Positions 27,192 to 37,400 of a DNA stretch of 64,000 nt are shown piece after piece. The number at the start of each line of letters is the position of its first letter. Position 1 is the stretch's first letter. Position numbers and translations under genes: made by a program. The notes under the pieces are model-generated. The model did no database searches and was not told the DNA's origin. It saw nothing but the letters and a program-made list of their open reading frames with translations. Origin of the DNA: Haloterrigena sp. H1 (GTDB lineage Archaea; Halobacteriota; Halobacteria; Halobacteriales; Natrialbaceae); assembly GCF_005938085.1 (NCBI RefSeq), contig NZ_SMZK01000001.1, forward strand, positions 1,116,001-1,180,000, in the 5' to 3' direction.

Positions 27192-28401
27192 CGTTCTCAC
27201 CGTCCGTCGTGAACGCGTTGACGATGGCGTCGACAATCCCGCCTGCGGGTGCGACCGTGTCGACACAGCCGGTTTCGATTGCCTGACAGGGGATACCAAA
27301 AACTGGGCTCGTAGCCTCGTCCTGTGCGATCGTGTAGCCGTCGGCGGCTTTGATCGCCTCGATTCCGGCCGCCCCATCGAATCCCATTCCGGTCAACACG
27401 ACCCCACAGAGCCCGCTTGTGACCTCTTCGGCGGCGCTTTCCATCGTCACGTCGATCGACGGTCGGACGCCGTGGACTCGTTCGCCGTCGCTGAGTTGCA
27501 AGCGGAGACAGCCGCTTGCTTCGGTTGCCACCTCGAGGTGGGTGTTCCCCGGTGCGACCGCGATGTCGCCGGGCTCGAGCCACTCGCCATCGGTCGCCTC
27601 GAAGACGTCGTACGCGCTGTGTGTATCGAGTCGATCTGCGAACCGTTCCGTGAACCCGGACGGCATATGCTGGACGACCAGGACCTTCGCCTCGAGGTCG
27701 ATCGGCAGTTGCTCGAACAGGCGTTCGACGATCTTCGGGCCGCCGGTCGACGCACCGAGGACGATGGTCGGCGCGGTCGTCCGCTCGGTGGGAAGCGATG
27801 CTGTGTCCTCGTCGGTCTCTGACGACGGCTCGATTCCAGGGCGTGCGTTTGGCCCGACTGTCCCCGTCCCGTGATCGCCGTTTACTTGCACGTCGGCACT
27901 GCCGCCAGCGACGGCTTTTCCCGTTGTCGTCCCCTGCCCTGGGTTCCCGGCGAGTCTCGAACGGGTCGCGTGGGCCGTCGCAGTGGCTCGAGCGAGCGCT
28001 ACCGTCGAGACGTTTGCCTCGGCGAGACCGTCGACTTTTTTGACGACCTCCGTGGTCAGATCGACCATGGTCCGCGAATCGGAGCCGTCAGGCTTTTGGA
28101 GAAAGTCGACGGCACCGCGCTCTAAGGCGTCGAGCGTGGCCTCTGCCCCGGATTCAGTATGGGCGCTAAGCATCAGTATCGGGGCCGGATTCGTCGTCAT
28201 GATTCGTTCGACGGCGTCGATGCCGTCCATCTCGGGCATCTCGACGTCCATCGTGATGACGTCCGGATCGAACGTCCCGGCGAGGTCGACAGCCTCCGAG
28301 CCGTTTGTAGCCGTTTCGACCTCGTGGCCGGCGTCGCCGAGTGCGTTGCCGATGACTGTCCGCATGAACCTCGAGTCGTCGACAACGAGTACTCTCGTCA
28401 T
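27184..28401 (-). CDS. cheB: Chemotaxis response regulator / protein-glutamate methylesterase CheB
   Basis: This 405-residue two-domain protein removes methyl groups from chemoreceptors when phosphorylated. The receiver domain has VVDDSRFMRTVIGN and the phospho-accepting Asp in ITMDVEMPEMDGID. After a Gly/Ser linker, the methylesterase has VLGASTGGPKIVERLF (catalytic Ser), QHMPSGFTERFADRL (His) and GVVLTGMGFDGAAG (Asp). The gene looks intact although CheA is truncated. It lies between cheY and cheA with overlapping ends, an operon. Confidence 0.95.
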   Translation of the reverse strand: MTRVLVVDDSRFMRTVIGNALGDAGHEVETATNGSEAVDLAGTFDPDVITMDVEMPEMDGIDAVERIMTTNPAPILMLSAHTESGAEATLDALERGAVDFLQKPDGSDSRTMVDLTTEVVKKVDGLAEANVSTVALARATATAHATRSRLAGNPGQGTTTGKAVAGGSADVQVNGDHGTGTVGPNARPGIEPSSETDEDTASLPTERTTAPTIVLGASTGGPKIVERLFEQLPIDLEAKVLVVQHMPSGFTERFADRLDTHSAYDVFEATDGEWLEPGDIAVAPGNTHLEVATEASGCLRLQLSDGERVHGVRPSIDVTMESAAEEVTSGLCGVVLTGMGFDGAAGIEAIKAADGYTIAQDEATSPVFGIPCQAIETGCVDTVAPAGGIVDAIVNAFTTDGENDD

Positions 28402-28760
28402 GCAGCGACGACGTCTGAAAGGGCCTTTCTGACGCTGGGTTCTTCGAACGGTTTCGTGACGTAGCCGTCCGCATCAGCCTTCACGGCGAGTTTCATCTTC
28501 TCACGCTGTCCAACGCTCGTACACATGATGACGCTGGCGTCCGGATCGATCTTCTTGATCGCTGCGGTCGCCTTGATGCCGTTGCATTTGGGCATCACGA
28601 TGTCCATCATGACGACGTCGGGATCGTGTTCTTTGTACATTTTGACGGCTTCTGCCCCGTTAGACGCCTCTCCGACGATGCGGTAATCTTGTTCCAGAAT
28701 CTGGCGCAATAAGTTTCGCATAAAATGAGAGTCGTCCACGATGAGCACCCCTGTCGACAT
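28398..28760 (-). CDS. cheY: Chemotaxis response regulator CheY
   Basis: This 120-residue single receiver domain in bacteria and archaea carries the signal from CheA to the motor. It has VLIVDDSHFMRN (acidic pocket), MMDIVMPKCNG (phospho-Asp), IMCTSVG (Thr/Ser) and GYVTKPFEEPS (Lys). All catalytic residues are present. Its stop overlaps the cheB start. A 6-1-6 palindrome ACCAGA-T-TCTGGT at 28771-28783 sits just upstream of the start. Confidence 0.95.
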   Translation of the reverse strand: MSTGVLIVDDSHFMRNLLRQILEQDYRIVGEASNGAEAVKMYKEHDPDVVMMDIVMPKCNGIKATAAIKKIDPDASVIMCTSVGQREKMKLAVKADADGYVTKPFEEPSVRKALSDVVAA

Positions 28761-28956
28761 TCAGTAGTACACCAGATTCTGGTAGCGATACAACTACGAT
28801 AAATGCTGTCTCCCCATTATCAGTCGTGATAAATGTCAGAGACGATTCGAAGATTTCGCGCGGAACACGGTCTCGAGCGTGTCCGGTTGCAGCGAGACGC
28901 TTCCTATCTACTGCGCAAATGCTTGCATCGAGTGGACGAGCAAGAGACGGTGTCTC

Positions 28957-29739
28957 TCACTGCTGCCCTGACGCCAACAGCATCCGTTCGACATCGATGA
29001 GTGCGGTTGCCTCGACGACGACCTCCTGTGTCTCGTCATCGGCCCCGTCGCCGTCGGGTTCATCGCTGGCGTCTTCGGCCGATTCGATCTCGAATGTCTC
29101 GCCGATCGAGCCGCCGAACCCACCGCTCGCACCGCCAGCCGACGACAGCGTCGACTCGTCACCGATGCTGGACTCGAAGACATCGGCCCCATCATCTGAG
29201 CGGTCGCTCGCGGTCACGTTCGTCGGCTCGTCAGACTGCGATCGCTCGTGTTCCTGCATGACGAGTGCGCCGACCAACGGATGCTCGAGGGCATCACCTG
29301 AGAGGGGACTGTCAGCGACGCTGTCGTCATCGATCACGTTGCTCTCGGGGACGACCTCGACGCCGATCACGTCGTCGACGCGGATCGCAGCCGACTGCTG
29401 GTCGCTCGGCCGATCGAACACGATCAGCCGTTCACGGTCCGTTTCGATCTCGGGAGTTGGGAAATGAACTCGCGGATCGATGACTGCCGTGATCTCGCCA
29501 CGGAGGTCCATCAGTCCCTCGATCGAAGGTGGCGTCCGTGGTACTCGCGTCACCTCCGTGGGCGGGTCCGTAACCGTTCTGACGACGTCGACCGGCAGGG
29601 CGAATCGGTATTCACCGACGGTGACGAAGACGAACTGGACGAAGACTTCGTCCTCGCCGTTCGCGCGGTCCGACTCGCGGGATCGATCGGTGCCATCGAC
29701 ATCGATTCCGAGAAGCTTTTCTGAGAGATCCGGGGCCAT
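28957..29739 (-). CDS. cheW: CheW-type chemotaxis coupling protein with acidic insertion
   Basis: CheW couples receptors to CheA. Residues 30-165 show the CheW fold (FVQFVFVTVGEYRFALPVDV, GLMDLRGEITAVIDPR, VDDVIGVEVV). Before the conserved last helix (EATALIDVERML, about 243-254) there is an Asp/Ser-rich insertion of about 70 residues (165-238). This makes the protein 260 residues rather than about 150. TATA-like TTTTATTC near 29765 lies about 25 nt before the ATG. The 196 bases to cheY hold no gene. Confidence 0.88.
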   Translation of the reverse strand: MAPDLSEKLLGIDVDGTDRSRESDRANGEDEVFVQFVFVTVGEYRFALPVDVVRTVTDPPTEVTRVPRTPPSIEGLMDLRGEITAVIDPRVHFPTPEIETDRERLIVFDRPSDQQSAAIRVDDVIGVEVVPESNVIDDDSVADSPLSGDALEHPLVGALVMQEHERSQSDEPTNVTASDRSDDGADVFESSIGDESTLSSAGGASGGFGGSIGETFEIESAEDASDEPDGDGADDETQEVVVEATALIDVERMLLASGQQ

Positions 29740-29879
29740 CGTCCTGTTCGTGTATCAGCGCCCATGAATAAAACGTTGACTCCGACGTGTGTGTTCATTC
29801 GATTTATGTGTCTCCGTCGTTACCATCCGGTCGAACGATTCGGAGCGTTCATTTTCTCCGTCGACTGTGTTCAAAGCAA

Positions 29880-30338
29880 ATGGAACCGGCACCGAACCAC
29901 GACGGGACAACCGACGACGAACGGGTGACCGTCCTCACGTTCGACCTCGAGGACCGACGCTACTGTGTCACTGCCGAGTCGGTCGCCTCAGTCCTCGGAA
30001 TCGCGGACGACTCCGCACTCGCGGACGCCGATGATCCGTGGAACGCGGGGGCGATCACCGCCGCCGGCGAGCGGGTCAGAGTGGTCGATCTCCCGCGAGT
30101 GTTCGGGGCCTCGTTTCGCACGACGGCCCGCGTCAACGCGCCGAAGCTGCTCGTCTTCGACGCTACCGACGACGAGGGTCGGTATTACGGGTGGCTGATC
30201 GACGACGTGGGTATGCCACGCGACGTCCGACGCGGGGCGGTCAAGCCACCGCAGGTGAATACGGCCTACGTCAAGGGCCGTCTCGAGATCGAGGACAAGG
30301 AAGTCGTCTGGCTCGACGAGCAAACGATGCACGACTAA
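29880..30338 (+). CDS. CheW-like domain protein
   Basis: This 152-residue single CheW-type domain is divergent from cheW (FDLEDRRYCVTAESVASVLG, ERVRVVDLPRVFG, GWLIDDVGMPRDVRRG, VKGRLEIEDKEVVWLDE). It starts at ATG 29880; the frame is open upstream only through leader sequence with a TATA-like GATTTATG near 29800. It may be a second coupler or scaffold for the lost chemotaxis array. Confidence 0.8.
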   Translation: MEPAPNHDGTTDDERVTVLTFDLEDRRYCVTAESVASVLGIADDSALADADDPWNAGAITAAGERVRVVDLPRVFGASFRTTARVNAPKLLVFDATDDEGRYYGWLIDDVGMPRDVRRGAVKPPQVNTAYVKGRLEIEDKEVVWLDEQTMHD

Positions 30339-30383
30339 TACGGTTTGCTGTAGCAGAAGTTTCCAGGCTGTGCCCGGAAACGA

Positions 30384-31154
30384 CTACAGGAATCCCGGTG
30401 GTCCGCCGTCGGAATCGTCCTCGAGATCGAGACCGAACTCCTCGCGTTGTTCGCGGAGTCGTTTGACCTGCCGGTAGTAGTATCCGATACCGATGGCACC
30501 GAGCAGGCCGAACACACTGATGAGACCAAGGAACAGTTGAATGTCTCGCGCGAGATAATATCGTAGCGAGATCGTGCGATCCGCCTCGATCTCGTCCCAG
30601 GAGAGGCGCACCTGCCCGTCGACGACCTCACGTTCGTACCCGTTCGGTGAGATTTCGCCGAACAGGAAGTTCGACGCGCGGTGATTCTCGGGCAGTCGCA
30701 CCTCGTAGGAGCTCGTGACGTACGCCGGTTGCCGGAACGTCTTGCGTCCGGCATCGCCCGAGAGCGCGAGCGTGCCGTTTTCGTCGGGGACGGTGACGGT
30801 CGTCGCCGAGCCTCCCTGTTCGACCTCGAGGTCCGAGCCGTTGACTACGGTCCCGTTGGGGTACCAGTAGCGGACGCTGTAGATATCCAGCGGCTCCTCG
30901 CTATAGATGGTCGACTGGGACAAGGAGAGTTCCTCGGTCCCGTTTAAGTCGTAGACGGCTCGGTACTCGCCGCCGCCGAGGAGGTCGCCGTCCTCGAGCG
31001 CGATCGTGACGTCGGCGTCGCCGTCACGCACGTCGCTGTAGTTTTGCTCGCGGTCGAGTTGCTCGTCGGAGATGCCACCAGAGAACGCCGCACAGCCGGC
31101 ACCCATCAACAGCAGGGCGACCGCGACCGTTGCGAGGGCGAGCCGGCGGTTCAT
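30384..31154 (-). CDS. Secreted lipoprotein with C-terminal membrane helix (DUF5803)
   Basis: This protein of about 256 residues starts with a Sec-type lipoprotein signal (LATVAVALLLMGAGCAAFSGG, lipobox Cys about residue 21). It has a beta-rich extracellular part and one late helix (FLGLISVFGLLGAIGIGYYY) before a charged tail. The arrangement gives an outside domain held at both ends. It matches the haloarchaeal DUF5803 family of unknown function. It begins one base after the DUF2110 stop, so it belongs to the TFE transcription unit. The frame upstream of ATG 31154 is antisense-like and was excluded. Confidence 0.85.
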   Translation of the reverse strand: MNRRLALATVAVALLLMGAGCAAFSGGISDEQLDREQNYSDVRDGDADVTIALEDGDLLGGGEYRAVYDLNGTEELSLSQSTIYSEEPLDIYSVRYWYPNGTVVNGSDLEVEQGGSATTVTVPDENGTLALSGDAGRKTFRQPAYVTSSYEVRLPENHRASNFLFGEISPNGYEREVVDGQVRLSWDEIEADRTISLRYYLARDIQLFLGLISVFGLLGAIGIGYYYRQVKRLREQREEFGLDLEDDSDGGPPGFL

Positions 31155-31155
31155 A

Positions 31156-31833
31156 CTAGGGAACGACACAACGCAGTTCGGCCGGGAGGTACTCGCCGAT
31201 GCTTGCGAGCAGGCCCGGCGGATCGGTGCCCTCGGTACAGACGACGCTTTGCTCGAGCAAGCCGAGTCGCTCGACGGTGACGTAGTCCTGTGCGTGGCCG
31301 GCGCGGTTGAGCGTGGCCCGCACTTCCGCGCGGGTTGCGCTGTTGACGTTGAGTCGGCCGTCGCCGCGAGTCCACTCGTAGAGACGATCCTGTGTCTCCT
31401 CGGCGAGCCGAGACGGCTCGTCGTCGCCGTAGACGAACTGCAACGGCATGTGCTGGACCAACCCGTATCGGTCGCGGATCTGCGTCGCCGACCCTGGGCC
31501 GAGCCCGAGTTCGTCGGTCGGAATCCGGACGCCGTCGCCCTGTCCCGCATCGAGGACGAAGCCGTCGTCGTCCCAGGACTCGAGCGTGCCGGTGTAGGTC
31601 TCGCCGGCCTCGAGGTCGGGGACGATCTCGCCGAACGCCTCGCGGAGGACGTTTCGTGCGACGGTCGCGTCGTCACCTTCGATCGTCACCGACGGGAAGT
31701 CGTCGTGGCGTACACCGACGTCGAAGTCGGCATCGAGTTCGCCGATCTCATTGTTGACCAGCGAGCGCAACGAATCGAGCGATCGCTCGCGGGCGTCACC
31801 TTCGACGTACAGTTTGGTTGCGAGTACGACCAT
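31156..31833 (-). CDS. DUF2110 family protein
   Basis: This 225-residue cytoplasmic archaeal protein of unknown function begins VVLATKLYVEGDARERSLDS and ends with RLNVNSATRAEVRATLNRAG, a helix-hairpin-helix-like element. The family is limited to archaea and commonly lies beside the gene for transcription factor E, as here (its start overlaps the TFE stop by one base). This suggests a role in transcription or nucleic-acid binding, but nothing is proven. Confidence 0.87.
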   Translation of the reverse strand: MVVLATKLYVEGDARERSLDSLRSLVNNEIGELDADFDVGVRHDDFPSVTIEGDDATVARNVLREAFGEIVPDLEAGETYTGTLESWDDDGFVLDAGQGDGVRIPTDELGLGPGSATQIRDRYGLVQHMPLQFVYGDDEPSRLAEETQDRLYEWTRGDGRLNVNSATRAEVRATLNRAGHAQDYVTVERLGLLEQSVVCTEGTDPPGLLASIGEYLPAELRCVVP

Positions 31834-32357
31834 TAGGCGTCCGCGTCGATGTTGAGTTCGTCCTCGAGCGCGTCGAGGCGGTCGTCCATCGCGTTGACCA
31901 GGCGGTCGTTTTCCATCGATTCAAGCGGCGAGCCACATTCGGGACACTCGAAGCCGAAGTCCATCGCCTCGCCGAACTCGAAGCGGATGGAACAGATCTC
32001 ACAGAGGTAAAACTCGTGGTTGCGCTCGTACTCCTGGCGCTCCTCTAGGGCGTCGTGGAGTCGATACATCTCCTCTTCTAAGTTCTCCGGGATGTTGTCG
32101 TACTCGAAGGTCCAGAGGTAGGTCAGCCACCCCGAGTCCTCGTCGCGCAGCCGTCGATAGGTCGCGAGATCGTTCTCGTAGAGAATGAACAGCGCGCGCC
32201 GCACGTCGTTCAACTCGAGGTCGAGTTCCTCGGCGAGTTCCTCGTCGGTCACCTCGCCGTCCGGTGGTGCCGCTGCGACGGGCATCCCCGTGGGACCGAC
32301 CAGCTCGTGCAAATATTTCTGAATTACTGGGTCCTCGAGCAGGTCCTCAAAAGCCAT
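31833..32357 (-). CDS. tfe: Transcription initiation factor E subunit alpha (TFE)
   Basis: This 174-residue factor helps open archaeal promoters by stabilising the RNA polymerase-TBP-TFB complex. The N-terminal winged helix is evident (VTDEELAEELDLELNDVRRA, LFILYENDLATYRR) and the C-terminal zinc ribbon has YLCEICSIRF and FECPECGSPL. The acidic tail is usual. ATG 32357 starts the conserved FEDLLEDPVIQKYLHELVG. It is the first gene of a three-gene operon. Confidence 0.96.
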   Translation of the reverse strand: MAFEDLLEDPVIQKYLHELVGPTGMPVAAAPPDGEVTDEELAEELDLELNDVRRALFILYENDLATYRRLRDEDSGWLTYLWTFEYDNIPENLEEEMYRLHDALEERQEYERNHEFYLCEICSIRFEFGEAMDFGFECPECGSPLESMENDRLVNAMDDRLDALEDELNIDADA

Positions 32358-32445
32358 TGCCTACACGTAACGGCATGAAGCCATTAAGTCTTGTTAACTC
32401 CCGCGCATCATATCGCGGTGTGTGCGACCGACTGGGGTAGTCAGG

Positions 32446-33006
32446 TTAACTCTGGTCGTCCGCGTCGTCTGCTGGCACGACCCGCTTGCCCGTCTCCATT
32501 GGAATTACCGTTCGATCGGCGTCGTCCCATTCTTGCTCTAGTTCCCGACCTTCGAACAGCCGGTCGAGGAAGACGGCCAGCCCGGCGACCTCTGAGTGGG
32601 GCTGGTTGGTGACGCCGACGTTCCAGTCGGCTTCCTCGTAGACGTCGAAGGTTACCTTCTCGGAGCCGACCACGAGCAAGAGCGGGTCGCCCTCGCTGTC
32701 GTGGGCCGTCCGGATCTCGGCATCGACGTCCTGGACGCGCTCGCCGTACATCGTGAGGTGGACGACCTTTCCCTCCCAGTTTCGGATAACGGCGTGGGGC
32801 GAGTCGGTCAGTTCGGCCTCGAAGGGGCCGCCGAAGCGGTCGGTGATGTCCCTGACGGTCTCGAGCGACTGGCCGGCGTTGTCGGGAAAGAGGACGCGGT
32901 CGGCACCCAGTGCCCGCGCGGTCAGGCCGACGTGGGTCGTCATCCGCTCGTCCCGGCCGGGGCGGTGGCCGAGCCGAAGGACGGCGACCTCGCTGTCGTC
33001 GTGCAT
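32446..33006 (-). CDS. tRNA (cytidine(56)-2'-O)-methyltransferase
   Basis: This archaeal SPOUT methyltransferase of about 186 residues (Trm56) methylates C56 in the T loop of tRNAs. [20 protein letters not shown] at the start, and [20 protein letters not shown] and [20 protein letters not shown] late in the protein, mark the knot that binds S-adenosylmethionine. It diverges from aroA, with about 110 bases between starts. Confidence 0.93.
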   Translation of the reverse strand: MHDDSEVAVLRLGHRPGRDERMTTHVGLTARALGADRVLFPDNAGQSLETVRDITDRFGGPFEAELTDSPHAVIRNWEGKVVHLTMYGERVQDVDAEIRTAHDSEGDPLLLVVGSEKVTFDVYEEADWNVGVTNQPHSEVAGLAVFLDRLFEGRELEQEWDDADRTVIPMETGKRVVPADDADDQS

Positions 33007-33116
33007 GCTCGCACCCACTCTCGGAGCGGGTTAGGGGGTTTCGCTTTCGATCCGCTCGAGCGGGTCGGACTCGCAGGATCGGTATCGGTAAGACGGGGCC
33101 ACCCCACAGGGCGACC

Positions 33117-34415
33117 ATGAACGTCACTATCACGCCTTCGCGCGTCGCCGGGACGGCGCGGGCACCGCCGTCGAAGAGTTATACACACCGTGCGATCCTC
33201 GCGGCGGGCTATGCCGGCGAAGCGACCGTTCGCGACGCCCTCTGGAGTGCGGACACGCAGGCGACCGCCCGCGCCGTCGACTTGTTCGGCGGCGACGTCG
33301 ACCGACACGACGACGGCACGCTCGAGATCGACGGCTTCGATGGCCGCCCCGATGTGCCGGCGGATGTCATCGACTGTGCGAACAGCGGCACGACGATGCG
33401 ACTCGTCACCGCGGCGGCGGCGCTCGCTGACGGCACGTCGGTGCTGACCGGCGACGAGTCACTGCGCTCGCGCCCGCAGGGGCCGCTGCTCGAGGCGCTC
33501 GCCGACCTCGGTGTGGAAGCGGACAGCACACGCGGAAACGGGCAGGCTCCGCTGGTCGTCACCGGCCCGCTGGCTGGCGGTGCAGTCTCGATTCCGGGTG
33601 ACGTCTCCTCGCAGTACATCACCGCCCTGCTGATGGCCGGCGCGGTCACCGACGAGGGAATCGAACTCGACCTCGAGACCGAGCTCAAATCCGCACCGTA
33701 CGTCGATATCACGCTCGAGGTGCTCTCCGACTTCGGCGTCGACGCCCACAAGACGGAGACCGGCTTCGCGGTCGACGGCGGGCAATCCTACGCGCCTGCA
33801 GGCGGCGAGTACGCAGTCCCCGGCGATTTCTCGTCGATCTCTTACCCGCTGGCGGCGGGTGCGATCGCCGCCGCCGAGGGCGAGACGGTTCGGATCGAGG
33901 GTGCCCACCCCAGCGCACAGGGTGACAGTGCGATCGTCGAGATCGTCGAGCGGATGGGTGCCGATGTCGACTGGAACCAAGACGAGGGGACGATCGACAT
34001 CTCGCAGGCCCCACTCTCCGGTATCGAGGTCGACGTCGAGGACACACCTGACTTGCTCCCAACGATCGCGACGCTCGGAGCGGTCGCCGACGGCGACACA
34101 CGGATTACGAACGCCGAGCACGTCCGCTACAAGGAAACCGACCGCGTGAGTGCGATGGCCGAGGAGTTAGGCAAGATGGGCATCGAGACCACCGAAGAGC
34201 AGGACTCGCTGACGATCCACGGCGGCGCGTCAGAACTCGAGGGGGCGACCGTTTCGGGCCGCGATGATCACCGGATCATCATGGCGCTCGCACTCGCGGG
34301 ACTGGTCGCCGACGGCGAGACCACCGTCGAGGGTGCCGATCACGTCGACGTCTCGTTCCCCGGCTTCTTCGGCATGCTCGAGGAGGTGGGCATCGACCTC
34401 GAGCGACGGGCGTAA
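33117..34415 (+). CDS. aroA: 3-phosphoshikimate 1-carboxyvinyltransferase (EPSP synthase)
   Basis: This catalyses the sixth step of the shikimate pathway, joining PEP to shikimate-3-phosphate. The 432-residue protein has the N-terminal [18 protein letters not shown] motif with the catalytic Lys, [20 protein letters not shown] for the PEP/S3P site, and [20 protein letters not shown] with [17 protein letters not shown] 33117 begins the normal N-terminus. aroC lies 4.5 kb downstream on the same strand, separated by regulators. Confidence 0.96.
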   Translation: MNVTITPSRVAGTARAPPSKSYTHRAILAAGYAGEATVRDALWSADTQATARAVDLFGGDVDRHDDGTLEIDGFDGRPDVPADVIDCANSGTTMRLVTAAAALADGTSVLTGDESLRSRPQGPLLEALADLGVEADSTRGNGQAPLVVTGPLAGGAVSIPGDVSSQYITALLMAGAVTDEGIELDLETELKSAPYVDITLEVLSDFGVDAHKTETGFAVDGGQSYAPAGGEYAVPGDFSSISYPLAAGAIAAAEGETVRIEGAHPSAQGDSAIVEIVERMGADVDWNQDEGTIDISQAPLSGIEVDVEDTPDLLPTIATLGAVADGDTRITNAEHVRYKETDRVSAMAEELGKMGIETTEEQDSLTIHGGASELEGATVSGRDDHRIIMALALAGLVADGETTVEGADHVDVSFPGFFGMLEEVGIDLERRA

Positions 34416-34452
34416 CCGCTGTGTGGCGGAGGGCAGCCGACACACGACGCGG

Positions 34453-37400
34453 TCAAGGCCCCCTCGAGCCCGAAAGTAACGAGTTGAAGATCTTCTTCTG
34501 TGCGCGCCGGAGGTGCTGATGGAACGTCGCCGGTGCGATCTCGAGCGACGCGGAGATGTCCTCGCCAGTGGCATCGCGAGGCCACTCGAAAAAGCCCGCG
34601 TGATAGGCGGCCTCGAGGGCCGCTCGCTGGCGGTCGGTAAGCTCGTCCGTCAGCACGTGACGGACGCGTTCGGCGGTGGTGTCGGGACGTGTGATCTGGC
34701 GATGTTTCAGCAGTTCCGCGGCCGGATAGGTTGTCTGCACGACATCGATCGCTCGCCGAACGTCAGCACCCGGTGCGAGGAGAACCGTCATCCGGTAGTC
34801 GCCGTCTTCGATGACAACGCGTTCGATGGCCCCTCCCAGCGAGGCAATCGTCGACAGCACCGGCGGGTCGGAAAGCCGGAGTTCGAAGCTCGTCGGCCCG
34901 TCTGCGGTCCGATAGGTGACATCCACCCAGTGTGGAAGCGCGTCGACGAGTGCGTCCATTCCCGCGATCGCATCCTCGGTGATCGTCCCGTAGACGAGGT
35001 ACTCGTCGTTCTCGATGGGGACCATGTGATCGATCGTGATCGAGCCATCGGTCGTCATGTCGGCGCCGACGGCGGCGAAAATATCGCGAACGCGAAACTG
35101 GAGTTCGACGACGTCGTCGCTCATCAACGCCCGCTTGCGCTCGGTGGCAGCGATCGCATGGCCCACTACCTCTCCCAGTTGACTGATGACTGCCCGTTCC
35201 TCGTCCTCGAACGCGTCCGATCGGTCGGCGTAGACGTTCAATACCCCGTAGACGGTGTCCTCGTAGATGATCGGGATCGCCGCCGACGAGCGGAAGCCGT
35301 ACTGTTCGATGTGGTCGCGCCAGGGGTCGTGTCTGCTGTCGGCCTCGATATCCTGTGTCGTCTGGGTTTCGCGCTCGAGGATCGCCCGGCCAGTCGGCCC
35401 CCGACTGCGCTCGTCGTCGGGGTCGGTCGAGATCGTGATCTCGTCGAGATAGCCTTCGACACCGGCCTCCGTTCGCATAGTTACCGTCTGGGTTGCGATG
35501 TCGACGTCGCCGATCCAGGCGAACAGGTACGACTCCGTCTCGGCGAGGCGCTCACAGACGACGCGCTCGATCTCTTCGCGTGTCGACTGAGCGATCACCT
35601 CGTCGGTGATGCTGCGGACGACGTCGTTGAGGTTGTTAAGCGCGGCGAGTTGCTCGCGCTGGCGCTCGAGGTCCTGTTCGTGCTCGATCCGCTCGGTAAC
35701 GTCCTGAAACGCACCACGAAGCGTTACCACTTCGCCATCGGCTTCCACAGGATTGCAAATGCCCCGGACCCATCGCAGGCCACCGTCGGCCGGTTCGATT
35801 CGGAGCGTGAGATCGTATGGTTCACCGTCTTCGATCGCGTGCTCGACCGCCTCGCGGATCCGCGGCCGATCCTCGGGATGGTAGAACGAGATCGATTGCT
35901 CGCGTTCGATTTCCTCATCGGGTGAGAGACCGTAGATCCGATAGACCTCGTCGGTCCACCGGAGGTCGGCGGGCGTCGTGGTCACGTCGAGTTCCCACGC
36001 ACCCACGTTCGCCAGTTGCTGGGATTGTTCGAGCAGTTCCGTCGTTCGCTCGAGACTGGCTTCGTGTTCGCGGAGCTGGCGCTCTTTTCGCTTGTGCTCG
36101 GTGATATCCGTAAAGTAAATCGAGAGGCCAGATTCAGAGGGGTACACTCTGACGAGCTCCCAGATGTCGAGTGGCTCAGAGTAGCGTTCGAAACTCGTGT
36201 CGGTCTGGGTGGCGAGCGCCGTCTCGAACCGGTCACGGAGTGGATCGGCGTCGTCGACGGACAGCGCCTGCCAGATGTTCCTGCCAAGTAGTTCGGACTC
36301 AGGATGGCCCAGCAGCGTTTCGGCGCGGTCGTTGACGTAGGTAAATCGCAACTCGTTGTCGAGTGCGTAGAACGCGTCGTCGACCCGCTCGAAGACCCCC
36401 TCGAGTTCGGCCACGAGTTCGTCGTGCTGGCGCTCGAGGTGGCGTGCCTGCTCTTTGAGTTTCGTAATGTTGTCGATCGTGACGACGACACCGTGATCGT
36501 CGATCGGTTCAGCGTTTATCGAGAGCCACCGCAGCTGGCCGTCGTGGCCGCGGACCTGACTGTGCTGGTCGACGACCGACTCGCCGGTCGCGAGCACCCG
36601 CGGTGCCGGCCGCTCCGCATATGGGATCACCGCCCCGTCCTCGTCGAGCAGGGGCTGGTCACCAAGCACGTATGTCTCCGGATCGTCCCCAGCCAGCCCA
36701 AGGCACTCGATGAACTGTTGGTTGACACGTTGCACTTCGCCATCAGCGTCGAAGATGCCGATCCCCGTTGGACTCGCCTCGAGGACGCGCTCGAGGAGGG
36801 TTCGTTCCGCGCGATGGGCGTGCTCCGAGCGTTTCCGGTCGCTGACGTCGTAGTAGAGTTCGATTCGGCCGCCGGCGTAGTCGCCGGACTCGATCGGCTT
36901 GCTCCGGTGCTCGAGCCAGCGCGCTTCGCGGTTCTCACTCGCCGTGACGAGACACTCGAACCGTTCGGCATACGTATTGTCCTCGTAGGTTGCCAGCACG
37001 GTCTCGGCGAACGATGCACCGTCGTCGATAACGGTCGAGAGGTGGTCCGTCACGAGCGCTCGTTTGTCCCGGCCGACTGCGTGTTCGCGATCGAGATCGA
37101 AGTACTGCTCGGCCGTCTGGTTGAGCCACACCACCTCGAGATCCGCATCGAGGACGAACAGGCCGATCTCCGCGTCGTTGATCACGTCGTCGACCAGTGG
37201 TCCAGTAACGGTTGTACGCTCCTGGTCCCCGCCTGCAGTGGCCCGCCCGCCCGCTGCCGGTGGTTGCCACCAGACGCGGGCGCTCGCACCGACTTTCTTC
37301 GTCTCGAGCCGGTCGCGCTCGACGAGCCGGTCGAGCCGGTCGTAGGTGCTCCGGCGGCCGAGATCGAGCCGGTCCGCTACTTCGCTCGTTGTCCGCGGGA

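Noticed and set aside
26655-27377. CheA-like frame extended on both ends
   Set aside because: The added N-terminal 62 residues are basic and antisense-like, and the last residues are reversed arlJ DNA; only the part from ATG 27191 to about 26704 is cheA.
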